From Agriotes lineatus (taxonomy: Eukaryota > Arthropoda > Insecta > Coleoptera > Elateridae), in NCBI GenBank assembly GCA_940337035.1, contig CALNHX010005246.1, forward strand, positions 1 through 64,000: DNA of 64,000 nucleotides, written 5' to 3'. Made by a program: the position numbers and the translations under genes. A model generated the notes under the pieces. That model did not search any database and had not been told where the DNA came from. It saw nothing but the letters and a program-made list of their open reading frames with translations. Shown here in pieces: positions 53,964 to 64,000 of the stretch; position 1 is the stretch's first letter; every line of letters starts with the position of its first letter.

Positions 53964-56900
53964 TACAGGGTGATTTTTAAGTTGATTCTTTTCGTTTACC
54001 AGTAAATAAAGCTAAAAAAAGTAAGCTTTTTTCATTTACCGCTTTTGCGAAATATCAAAAACTAACGGAGGTACAGGGTGTTAAAGTTTCAAATTAAAAA
54101 CTAAACTTTGGCGCAAAGGCGGCCGGACAATTTTATTTTTGCTTATCTCTGTTTAGTCCAATCAAATAAGGATTCTTGATCGGAATAATTCAAAGTGAGC
54201 TGAATTTTTGTGTACACCTTTATTTAGTGTTTTCAAACAACATCCGAAAAGTACCCTTGATTTGACCTTGAGCTTCGCGAGTTATAGGGTGCAGATGTGG
54301 GAAAAATTTGGTTTTTTGCTTATATCTTCTTTTATATTGACTTTAGGTAGATGACATTGTACAGAGAAATTGAAGGGCATAAAATTCTGTACAAAAAAGT
54401 ACTGGATAGTTTTTTTTTGTAGGATCGACCGTTTTCGCGTAGTATAGCGTTGAAACTATGAGTCCAATACTAAGTACCCTATACCACACCACCGTTTTTT
54501 TTTAAATGTGGTATCCCATTTCAGGCCTAATCCATGATCTCAGTCGGTCAAAATATCCTCTATATTCTTAAAACAGTCAATATTGAGTTATGTTAATTTT
54601 ATTCATCTTCTTCTTCCTCCCCTTCTATGTTGCGTTGTTCCAGATAATCCGAAGAAAATGTATCTAATCGGTTTTCATTCTCTCATCAACTTGGTTTTCT
54701 AAGATGTTTTCAATTGCATTGGCATTTAAACACGATTGTTGGTTGCAATGACCACAAATTGACGAGCATTTAATCCCCAACTTTTTACATCCACACCCAC
54801 AACTTTTGGTGCAATTACAGAAGATCATGTTTAGAAGAAAATCCGGAGCGGGAGCTTGCATTGTTTTCTTTGGTTCCAATACATCGTTTCTCATGTACAT
54901 CCCCACTCAATAGGGTTTAGTTCATTCTCCAACCGCTTTTGTATTTAAAAATAAACTCTGTAAAGGTGCTCTTTAGCTGCACTATCTGTTGGAGGCAATA
55001 TCCAATTTCACCGGCTTACTTATACGTATTAATTTCGTGAAACACATGTAACGATATTGATCAATAGACACTTTTTGAATTGGAGCACCATATAATGCCA
55101 GTAAAAATTTAATTCCATGGGAAGAAATCAATTCGTGTGAGGAATCTATTTGCTTGAAAACTTTAGCCGCAGCTTGCAAATCTTGGCGGTTTTCTAACAG
55201 CATCAAAGCTGTCGTTTTACCTTTACTAAAAAGAGCTGACGTGTCACACCCGGAGACAACATGTAAAAATAAAAGATGCTGTTTACTGGATTTATATTGG
55301 TAACAACTTTGGGATGAGTAAATTCTTTGTGGAACTTTTCCTCTGTTTGGCTTCATATAATAAATTTCTCCAGCAACTGGAGTACGAGCTATCAGGAGTA
55401 CCAAGAGATCTACAAGCTGTAAAGAATACATGAACGACCTAACACTGACCGCAGTCATGATAGAACGGCTGATAGTCGTACAAATCTTTTTCGGTGACTC
55501 TAATTTACCTTTTCTACTCTTTAAAATAATCTTCTCAATAAAAACCAATAAGCTATGAGGAATAGAATCATTAATGTTATCGAACATAGTGGTACTTGAA
55601 GGATAGCCGGAAGTGTTGCAAACTTGGGTTCGTATGTCCTGGCGAAGAACTGCTGCTGCTGCTTCCAAAACCCTGAATCTCTCATCTGCATTTTCTTTTT
55701 TCGAATCATACCAAGCTTTATTCAAAATATCATAACTAGTATCACGAAAACATATGATACATTGTCCGGCTTGTTTTGTTGTAATTACAGTTCTGTCTCC
55801 ATATCTTTCTTCTATTTTTTTAAAATTGTTTTGTCGTCTGCGATGTTATTTGTTGACGCTCCTTTTAATTCAGTTAAAGTAAACTGCTAATCTTCATTAT
55901 TTTCGATGTAGGAAAATATCTGTTCCATCGCTGTTATAATATTAACATCTATTGGGCGACCTAATTTATGGTAGGCTGGTGCACAGAATTTCACGAAGCA
56001 ATGATTGTGATATTTTGCTTCAGCGGCTACTAAGTCTATTTCAAAAATTATGCGTTATACGCGTACTTCTTGCGACACAGCCGATTAAATACTAACACCA
56101 CAGACAAGAAAGGAAAACTAACACGCTAAACAGGCTGCAGGTAGAAACCCCTCGGTCGACCCTTGATGCCGAATTGGAGAGGGGAGATGCAGCTGCTGCC
56201 TTCCAAGCAATTTACTTGAATTATTTTATTTTGGAAACATTGTTGTCTTAATAGTGTACGAAAAATACCCTTCGATTCAGCACATGGTATATTTGTATAT
56301 TCCAGACCTCAAATTTATTGCTTCTAATTGTGGAACTCGGTATTTCGGTAGTGTTATCCTTCAGATCAACGTTCCTGGCGAGTTTTCGCAGAAACGGTCG
56401 GCCCTACAAAAAAACTACCAAGTACTTTTTTGTGCAGAATTTTGTGCCCTTCAATTTCTTTGTACAATGTCATATACCTAAAGTCAATATAAAAGAAGAT
56501 ATAAGCGAAAAACCAAATTTTTCCCACATCTGCACCCTATAACTCACGAAGCTCAAGGTCAAATCAAGGGTACTTTTCGAATGTTGTTTGAAAACACCAA
56601 ATAAAGGTGTACACAAAAATTCAGCTCACTTTGAATTATTCCGAAAATTTGCCGTAAATTTGTCTAATTTGACTGGACTAGTTGTCAAGCAATGACCTGT
56701 TAACTAGTTTTCCGTTGTAATTTTCTTAATTTTATTGCTACAATAATGGTTGATGTTATGAAAATAATAAATTAGTGAATATGCTTATTATTTACTGGGA
56801 GTTTCGTCAAAATGCCGCTGCCGCATTGCTCTTATACGCGGAACGTATGTGTACAAGCGATTGGTGATAATTTTGAACATGTAATTTAAGTTCTATTAAG

Positions 56901-57066
56901 TTTAGTTTAATTTTTGTTAAGTAATTTTAGTTGTTAATTTAAAACTGTAACACCTGGTACTTCAGTTAGTTCTGTTATTTCGCAAAAATGGTAAATGAAA
57001 AAATGCTTATTTTTGTTGCTTTATATCCTGGTACACGAAAAAAATCAGCTTAAAAATCACCCTGTA
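53964..57066. mobile_element. transposon with very long inverted repeats around an uncharacterised gene
   Basis: The ends read TACAGGGTGATTTTTAAG (left) and its counterpart (right). The inverted arms cover about 53964-54437 and 56388-57066. They share long blocks such as TCAAAGTGAGCTGAATTTTT, CCTTGATTTGACCTTGAGCT and CCAAATTTTTCCCACATCTG (one or the other strand). The right arm has about 200 extra bases. Both arms contain an inner copy of the terminus (TACAGGGTG at 54072). No convincing target duplication is visible. The interior carries the - strand gene at 54664-56060. Confidence 0.75.
54664..56060 (-). pseudogene. uncharacterised widespread invertebrate protein, broken
   Basis: In order on the - strand: EIDLVAAEAKYHNHCFVKF; an ERYGDRTVITTKQAGQ-like segment; a long open part (55725-54982) with YDSKKENADERFRVLEAAAA, LLFLHVVSGCDTSALFSKGK and ALYGAP; then, after frame breaks, LPPTDSAAKEHLYRVYF and NELNPIEWGC; and a C-terminal cysteine cluster FCNCTKSCGCGCKKLGIKCS ... 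CGHC. I recognise this combination from many unannotated invertebrate proteins (SGCDTTS motif, C-terminal Cys-rich domain) but know of no assigned function. Its position between long inverted repeats suggests it is, or travels with, a transposase. At least three frame breaks and several stops. Confidence 0.7.
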
Positions 57067-58363
57067 TAATGAAGTTAACAAAATAAATTTATTAAAAAAT
57101 AATAGTTTAGAGAAATAGACAAAATGAAAAACACTGCATTAAAATGTGACAGTTTATTTAATCGATAATACAAAGATATTCGTAATAATCCAAAAAGGGG
57201 GGGGGGTGGTCTCACCACATACCCCTGTCCTGATTCGGACAGCCACCCATTACCAGAGAATAAATGACTGATGACTTGGGTGAACCTTGTTAACCTTACA
57301 AAATCTTCTAACTTATATTACGTGCCTTTTGGTCCATAAAGTTCGCCTGGCTCACTTCTTAATCTAGCACTATTTGAAGTCTATTTTTTATAACTAAAAT
57401 AGCCGAAAAATCTCAAAATAAGCTAATATTTTACTTAGAAAATCATCAAATCTATATAAGACTCGATTTTTTTACTTTTTTAATTGCACTTTCACACTGT
57501 CCTGTTGTTCTTAACTCTTGTAATAGCCACTTGAGCGTTTTTTGCATTTTAACCATAATTAAATGTTTGATAAAATACATTTTGTGTTCGTAACAATCAC
57601 TTTCAGTTAACCAATAAGGAATAAGCATTTTTACGTTAGTTACACTTTGTTCCACTAGATTTTGCTTAAATTTTATACTGCATTTATGTTCTTCAATATT
57701 TTAAATGTTTGCAACAATATATTTGCCACTTTCACTGTAGTTTCAGTGTTTGATAAATTCACTTTTAGCATAGACTCCTTCATATCACTTTCCACTTTTA
57801 AAGAGTCTTAAACACAGAATGTTACTGCACTGATTACAATATACTTTTTAAAAGTTTTATACGCGACGTATCCCGCAAAATAAACAACTGAACACGTTTC
57901 CAAGCTAATTTCTCTGGTTGATATAGAATCACTTCGATCATGACTTGTACAGGGGGGTTGTTCTTACAAAGTTCTTTCTAAAAGCAGCGTTTTATTCTTA
58001 ATATAAATAATATATTTACAATCACGAAACTAGCAATAACAAAAACAAATTATTCCTAGAAACTAACAATGTATATGACAGTTAAAACTTTAGCTATTTT
58101 TAAAGTCATTAGACAAGTTAAAATAATCCATGTTGATTCTTACAATTTGTCAGGTATTTTCCGCTCTACCTTGATTAGCTAGTTACTTTGGTAAACATAC
58201 GTCCAGATACAATTATCTCAAGAAAGGAATCCAAATACAGTACAAAGTACATATTAGTTAACTACCTACCATTAAAATATTTCTGAATTATTGTAATTTC
58301 TATCTATCTGACGTCATTCCTCCACTCCCAACGCCGATACAAATTTCTACCAAGTGTTATCTT
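57067..58363. other. non-coding DNA, nothing recognised
   Basis: A run of ten G lies at about 57196-57206. No open frame or family motif beyond chance. Text near 58262-58315 (TTGTAATTTCTATCTATCTG) recurs near 59394, so the minisatellite region may sit between two copies of a short repeat. Confidence 0.4.
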
Positions 58364-58815
58364 AACGTAAAAAAAGATTTAAAAAACGAAAGATCCATAT
58401 GAAAAAAGAGCTTTTTTTACTACAACGTAAGAAAAGATTTAAAAAACTAAAGATCCATATGAAGAGTTTTTTAAACTAAAACGTAAAAAATGATTTAAGA
58501 TACAAAAGATCCATATGAAAAACAGGTTTTTTTAAGTAAAACGTAGGAAAAGATTTAAAAAACAAAAGATCCATATGAAAAGAGTTTTTTTAAACTAAAA
58601 CGTAAGAAAAGATTTAAAAACCAAAGAATCCATATGAAAAAGAAGGTCTTTTACAGGGAAACGTAAGAAGAGATTTAAAAAACAAAATATACACATGAAA
58701 AAAGAAGTTCTTTAAAAGGAAAACGTCAAAAAAGATTTAGAAAGCAAAAGAACCTCATGAAAAAAGAAGTTTTTTTACAGGAAAACATAAGAAAAGATTT
58801 AACACACGAATTATG
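58364..58815. repeat. minisatellite, about 60-bp unit, eight copies
   Basis: Units begin AACGTAA(G/A)AAAAGATTTAA at 58364, 58424, 58480, 58540, 58599, 58660, 58722 and, degenerate, 58784. Each has a central AAAGATCCATATGAAAA and ends in a T-rich block. Spacing is 56-62 bases. There are no spacers of unrelated sequence, so it is not a CRISPR array. Confidence 0.9.
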
Positions 58816-59819
58816 TGTACGAACAAAAGAGAGAAAATAGAAAAAGGTTTAAAGTCAAGGATTCTAGTTTAAACAGAATTAATTAAATTTCCGCAGAGAA
58901 CAAACTAAAAAGTAGTAGAAATCCAAAAGGCCGGATGTTATGTACAAGATGAAACACGAAACTCGCCGGCGATTCCGAGAACTCCGCTGCAGAGAGAGAG
59001 AGAGAGACAGAAGAGAAAGACAGAGATCGAACATTTTTGTTCAAGTAGCAAGGAGCAGCTGATGTACGCGGGTCTGGGGCACTAAAAAGGAAAACGAGAT
59101 TTGCATGCGCAAGCAATAGAGAAAGAAATATTGTGACGAGCGTTAGGTGGGTAGGTAGCGAGTTCGAATCCGGTTCGGGGAAAGTTTTTAAAAAATTATT
59201 CAAGGTGCGTATGCACATACCTAAACCGTGGAGCTTTCCCTTTGACAAATTCCATAGAATGGGCAACGTCCACTTCAAACAATTTTAAATATCGAGTGAG
59301 CCAACGGCCGAAGTCCGAGAATTGCAAAAGATGCGAGCACAAGCAAAACAAACAGCGCCGTATGTTATACCAAAGAGCATATATTTCCAAATTATTGTAA
59401 TTCCTATCTATCTGAGGAATTTCTGTCATTTCAATAAAAGTAGCAAGTTTGAGCTACAATGTTAACGGAGGAAAACGAAATTATATAACACACGTTTTAA
59501 ATATGTTTTAAATCTGGCAACATCGCTAATCGATTTAGTCGAAGCAATCTTTAGAATGGTTTGTTTCTGGAATACCTTGACTGGTTACCTACTCCACAGA
59601 GGACGAGTAATTTCGTGGTATACGCAGGTAAACCTCGGGGCCGAAGTTCTTCATGTTATATGTTCTTTGCTAATACATACACCGTAGAATTGGAACATGC
59701 CAGAGTACCTACTTCCCACGAATGTTACCTCAAGCCATAAAAATAAGAAAACATCGAAATAATATAAACCGAGAATATGATTTTAAGCTCAGTAAAACTT
59801 GGACTCCTGTCATTCACAG
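58816..59819. other. non-coding DNA with AG microsatellite and tRNA-like motif
   Basis: An (AG)n tract lies at about 58990-59008. Around 59130-59190, GAGTTCGAATCCGG (B-box-like) is followed by a T run, as in the tRNA-like remnant near 4020. The 131-codon - strand frame at 58883-59278 has no motif and overlaps these low-complexity features. No gene. Confidence 0.35.
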
Positions 59820-60110
59820 TCTAAAGCATTGCAATCACCCCTTGTCAGTCGGTCACACGCCGTCGACTCAAGTGTATTGGATGAACGACCAATCAGCATT
59901 ATCCCATTCGACATGGCTGCAACAAAGAACTATAAATACGTCCACACTGACCCCCAGCTCTTCGTGCAACTTTGACTTTGATGATGCGAGCTGCAATGTC
60001 TTGCAAAAAGTTGGTCTATATGGATGCAGCACAAACAGTAAAAAGACCAACTTTACACAAGTATCCTTGTTCATAAGGTACTCTAACAATTCGAACCAAG
60101 TAGTTTTATT
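59820..60110 (+). repeat. family A repeat copy
   Basis: It matches the copy at 35425-34998: GACCAATCAGCATT, then ACTATAAATACGTCCACACT (TATAAATA at 59931-59938), then TTGATGATGCGAGCTGCAATG, CTTGCAAAAAGTTGGT and GCAGCACAAACAG. The TATA box and its distance to the GATGATGC block are kept. The CTGATGA box has become TTGATGA and GAAAC is lost, so any ribozyme would be inactive. Confidence 0.6.
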
Positions 60111-62888
60111 TAGGCCATAATTATTTGCTACTGCTCTTACAGACCATCCCTCCTCTAAATTACAAATTAAAAAATCAAGAACAACTTAATGCAACGAAAA
60201 ATAGGTGTATGCATGCCAGTGTACATATTAAGTACTTCATTATCCTGTAAGTTGCGCTTAGAATTTATTGAAAAAGTATGAAAAGGAAGTTTAACCAAAT
60301 ACTGATGTCCAAGAAAACATTTGGATATTTTAATTTGTCTTTAACTGAAAGTTTGAGAACTGATTTTAAGAACTTATTCTGAAAAAGATTTTTATACATT
60401 ATGCATTGCATGCACGAATAAAGCGAAATTAAGCTGCAAATAATGTGTTTACATATAAACGCTTGCAACTTTTTGTTTTTCGAGGTGGGTAATCTAGTTC
60501 CACTTCATAAATACATTTTTCGGTTCAATTTCTCGTTCTCCTTCGCGTTCATTTCATTTCTTAGAACTAGAGAGTACAACAGGTATTAAGAATCAAAGCT
60601 GATTTATAAGCCAGCGGTTATAGACAAAAGAATTAAAATTCACCGGTCACTTATCCGACGAAGTCAAATTTAGCTTGTTTGAGCACGTTTTATATGAGTG
60701 TTATGAGACTACATCCAATACGTATATTGAAACTTGGAACGAAGTGAATTAAAAAAGATGAATTGATTCACATGATTCTGGCTTGAGAGTTCTTGTATGC
60801 TTTGCACCTTGTGAAGTTGTGAACTCTAATAAGCATTTTTGTACAATTTCCTTGTTTAAAGTTGGCGTTTGGCTTATGCTGAAATAATAGGGACAGATTG
60901 CTACATAGAAAACACTTATTATCAAGTTATGCGAGTCGTAGAAACATAAACAAGACTTCATTTCAAAGACAAATGTTAGCTGATTATAGTAAGCTATTTT
61001 ATAAACGGTAAAAGATTCGCTTGCCTTGTAAAATTGTATTTAAAATATCAACCCTTTTGTAGCCATTTTCCATTTGTATTTCTGCCATTCAACAGTAAAA
61101 TTTACTTGCGCAAAATACAGAAACTATAAACCAGAAAAGTCAAAAATACGATATTTGATCTTTCATTTAAGATCTCATTGAGCTATTTCTGACGTTTACA
61201 TTTTGAGAATAGCTGTTTTCTAAAAAATTGTCATTTAGGGTGAATATCACAATGGTAATTGTCAGAAATTCATGCTGGGTTTGTCGACACCTGATACAAT
61301 TTCCAGGCATTGTAAGACAGATATCAGGTTGAAAATATGGCTAGTACTGTGACTATGGCTAGCTTTGAATAACAGGCAATGGGCAGGAATGACGGAAAAT
61401 TTCAACTTTGTAAATGCAAAATTTACAATACGGTAAATCACGAAAACGAGTGACAGTGGATGGTTATTATTAGAGTGCGAATTTCTAGCTCTTTTGCTAT
61501 ACGTAATAATTAATAGCTGAACAGAAACGTTTAGAACAAAATACGAATTATGAAGAAAACCATTGTTTAAGAATATCTACTTTTAGGTTAAAAACAACTA
61601 TTTTTCGGCAACTGTCTTAAAAGTCATTACTACTAAAATCTATCATTAAAGTCGATGTTTCCCTTACTGTTATTACAGTTATATTATTTATTTTCTAGAA
61701 AATTTGGTTTTTAATTGAAGTTAGTGAATCAAGGAAACCCATTTTTGTCTTCTTTCAACAATTTTAGGGTACTAGAGGGGCCTTACACTGAAAATTGTGG
61801 AGTTATTTTTGAGAAAAAACATTTTTTGTCATTTTTTCGACATTTTGTAGAGTATTTGGGGCCTCTCCGAAACTCCTTTGAAGTAATTTTTGAGAAAAAT
61901 TTTATTTTAATTTTTTCGACATTTTGTTTTTATTGATGATTCATAGGAATCACCTAAATAGTTTAATTATTGCATTCACCACAAAACTGTTTTATAATAA
62001 GCCATTTTGAAAGAATTTAGTGTTCAAAAATGTAAATATGACAAAATATGACAATTTTAAAAATAATTTGTTTGATAGTATCTTGTAGCACTTATAATGA
62101 TCAAATTAATCCATTAAAAAGTGGCCATCTGATTTCCAATGTGATAATATTTGAATAATAATGTATTGTTCAACTAATTTTACTGATAGAAATTCAGCTA
62201 TTAAAATAAATGCATTTTGGTTTAAATCTCATGCAACCATGTAGTATACAGCTGGTTGAGGAAGAAAATATAAGCCAAAATAGTCTTGTGGCTAGGACAC
62301 CTGGCCTTCGCTCAGGAGACTTAGGTTCGATTCCCGGTACTGGAAACTTTTTTAAAAAATGTAACTGCAGTTTATATCTTCACGTACAATTACTACAAAT
62401 AAATATATTATTATTATTATTAAAAAATATTAGTTTTTTTACGTAATGTACTTTCCTGCTTAATTTATTACAGATTCAGCATTTGGCTAGAATCAGTTAA
62501 ATATCATTTGGTTCCTGTTTATTGCATCTATGTCTGAAATTTCACAGATTTTCGGTTTAATTATAGTGACTGAAAGGCCAAGAAGCTTATTTTACTTAAA
62601 ATTATCTGCACCGGCAAAAAACATCTGTCCGTGCCTTTGACCCACACCTACATGCAATACACATGCTCAGCAGAGAAACAATCCCTTGTATAACTTGAAT
62701 AGTGGAGGTAGAAATGTTTACATTGGAAAATTCGACTTTGTCTATACTAATGTAGATAGCAGCACCCCGCAGTACAATAAAAAGAGAGGAACAATTGCGG
62801 GTTGTTTCTTATTTAAAACGCCAGCCTTAAGTGGTTTGTGAACTTTTACAAGCCCCAATGTTTTGGTTTGTGCTGTTAAGAACAACTT
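60111..62888. other. non-coding DNA with small repeats
   Basis: No gene recognised. An 81-bp unit (GGGGCC ... TTTTTGAGAAAAA ... TTTTTTCGACATTTTG) is present twice in tandem at about 61777-61935. The - strand text near 60830-60765 (GTTCACAACTTCACAAGGTG, TCTCAAGCCAGAATC) faintly resembles the family A body and may be a further decayed copy. Confidence 0.4.
62277..62358 (+). repeat. tRNA-derived SINE-like head
   Basis: AGTCTTGTGGCTAGGACACC resembles an A-box region, and AGGTTCGATTCCCGGTACTG a B box and T arm, with about 35 bases between them. A T run and A-rich DNA follow, which could terminate RNA polymerase III. The T stem pairs imperfectly and no acceptor stem forms, so it is not a tRNA gene. 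Best read as a tRNA-derived repeat. Confidence 0.4.
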
Positions 62889-62924
62889 GTGAACATGGAT
62901 AAGCACAATTTGCATTTTTGTAGC

Positions 62925-63180
62925 TTGTCAACAGTACAAACCAGCCGGTCACCACACCAAGCTACAATGTTTTGCAAAATATTAGTTTATATGGGTTCAA
63001 AATCCGCAAAACAGCCTAGTTTTCTTAGGTATCTTTGTTCACAAGGTATTTATGACATGGACCAGAACCTGGGTTTACAAGTCACCAACGTAATTATTTC
63101 AAAAATACTTGCTTGGGTTCATAAGGTGCAAGAAACACAAAGCCTACAATTGCTTGATGTTTATCTAGAAAGACCATAAA
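62925..63180 (+). repeat. family A repeat copy, diverged
   Basis: The text CAAGCTACAATGTTTTGCAAAA, TTAGTTTATATGGGTTCA and, later, GCTTGGGTTCATAAGGTGCAAG and TTGATGTTTATCTAGAAAGACC follow the order of the family A body (35252-34998 on the - strand). Encoded peptides agree too: LAWVHKVQETQSLQLLDVY here against IRARVHKVQGTLSQRMLGVY there. It lies in an unrelated-looking 96-codon frame (62889-63179). The promoter part is not recognisable. Confidence 0.5.
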
Positions 63181-63470
63181 CCAAAATTTGATTTCAATGT
63201 TATGCAACACCATTACAGTGTGCATGAGACACACATCCACATTGCTAAATTCACATGTTTAAGCACGTATTATAGTATCTACTGAAATTAGACAGTTGTG
63301 TTAATATTAAGATATGTATAGTGTTTTGATATTTTATATTCACCGCAATTTGCGAAATCACCTACTCTTATACATGTTTCATTATTTTTTATGTTTTGAA
63401 GATGGATATCGTTTCAGCATACAGGAAAATGTAACAAAATAAAAAAGCAGCAAATGTGTTATTCACTTAC

Positions 63471-63850
63471 CAAACAACACTGCATGCAAGCATTGACTTT
63501 TTCATCTGTGCATGTGGATATCACGTACTTGCCAGTACCCCCCACATCTTTAGGTTCTTCTGTAGATATTTCTTTAGAACTATTATCTGCAGGTGTATTA
63601 TTAAAAATACCATCTGAGTTTGTAGGATCCCGCAAAGGTACCATAGAAGAGGCAGCATCTTTTTCTTCCTGAGAAATAACCCGTTCTGTGTCAGGTATGA
63701 TACAAAGTTCTTCGCTAGAACCTTGTTCTTCGTCACCAGCCTGTTCAGTATCTTCTGCTTCATCCTCCATTGGAAGTGCAGCAAAATCGTCAGATGCAAT
63801 CGAATCTTCTTGAGGCTGGCTATTCTGGAAATCCTCGTCATCCTGAATTT
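63471..63850 (-). CDS. internal coding exon, acidic unknown protein
   Basis: On the - strand the exon is bounded by ATTATAATTCCAG (3' splice site before 63850) and by GTAAGT directly after TGTTGTTTG (63471). The 380 bases are 2 plus 126 codons, all open. The peptide starts IQDDEDFQNSQPQEDSIASD and continues with MEDEAEDTEQAGDEEQGSSE; it is rich in Glu, Asp, Ser and Thr, probably disordered, and ends ACMQCCL. No domain is recognised. A weaker internal donor (GTACGT at 63528) could shorten it. If unspliced the frame ends at TAA 63461-63459. Composition and both splice sites favour a real host exon; the gene would continue outside the window and upstream of 63471. Confidence 0.6.
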
Positions 63851-64000
63851 CTGGAATTATAATTTTCTTAAATGTTACAGTGCAATCAATTACAGTTTCT
63901 ATTATAAAAAAATAATAGTCCTCCCAATATTACTTTTTTTGACAAAAAATATATACAAATGTGGGTATTGAAATTATATTTGTAAGTATTTAATTAATGT

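Noticed and set aside
58364..58815. CRISPR-like array
   Set aside because: Units are contiguous without unique spacers, and the context is eukaryotic; it is a minisatellite.
58883..59278. 131-codon - strand frame
   Set aside because: Runs through an AG microsatellite and a tRNA-like motif; serine- and leucine-rich low-complexity peptide.
63521..63841. 106-codon - strand frame overlapping the acidic exon
   Set aside because: Wrong frame of the exon at 63471-63850; lower coding quality and no consistent splice phase.

Overview
The window looks like a stretch of arthropod, most probably insect, nuclear genome. It is AT-rich with long non-coding stretches, GT-AG splice-site-like junctions and remnants of Tc1, mariner, hAT, Helitron-like, jockey-like, RTE-like and Penelope-like elements; no operon or prokaryotic signal was seen. 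I cannot name the species. Host coding sequence is sparse. One possible first exon lies on the + strand at 906-1062, and a well-bounded acidic internal exon lies on the - strand at 63471-63850. The 62 kb between them reads as intron or intergenic DNA filled by repeats. || Layout. 0.9-3.3 kb: candidate exon, then a 3' splice site fused to a 5' splice site (recursive-splicing-like). 4.1-5.5 kb: decayed hAT with an 8-bp target duplication. 6.6-7.3 kb: dead mariner. 10.2-11.05 kb: an element bearing an array of CAATTGAGCAC motifs, and a foldback. 13.0-15.7 kb: a - strand non-LTR relic apparently split by a + strand jockey/CR1-like relic. 18.3-21.4 kb: three inverted-repeat structures. 24.2-24.8 kb: mariner relic. 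27.2-29.3 kb: a 240-bp palindromic TA-flanked MITE and a full-length but broken Tc1 element. 31.2-32.1 kb: mariner relic. 34.1-36.2 kb: palindrome, a head-to-head pair of a promoter-bearing repeat ('family A'), and a non-LTR tail. 37.4-39.95 kb: a hAT element complete at both ends with one coding lesion. 40.4-40.8 kb: Helitron-like unit with a G-rich tract. 43.3-46.5 kb: a recurring TTTGGTGGAGGCGCC motif. 44.6-45.6 kb: 5'-truncated jockey with a 12-bp target duplication. 47.0-48.6 kb: a long foldback and a Tc1-type MITE. 49.7-53.2 kb: RTE-like (+), non-LTR (-) and Penelope GIY-YIG (+) fragments abutting with almost no spacer. 53.96-57.07 kb: an element with inverted repeats of several hundred bases around a broken gene for an uncharacterised, widespread invertebrate protein. 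58.4-58.8 kb: 60-bp minisatellite. 59.8-63.2 kb: more family A copies and a tRNA-like head. || How the parts relate. No pathway is encoded here; the logic is that of a transposon graveyard with a few younger insertions, recognisable by intact ends and target-site duplications (hAT 37427-39950, jockey 44590-45637, Tc1 27728-29261). Non-autonomous elements outnumber coding ones. Several foldback elements share a TACAGGGTG-like terminus. Family A carries a conserved TATAAATA box and, in one copy, a hammerhead-like core, which suggests a Penelope-type origin. All family assignments come from reading motifs by eye; no database search was run.
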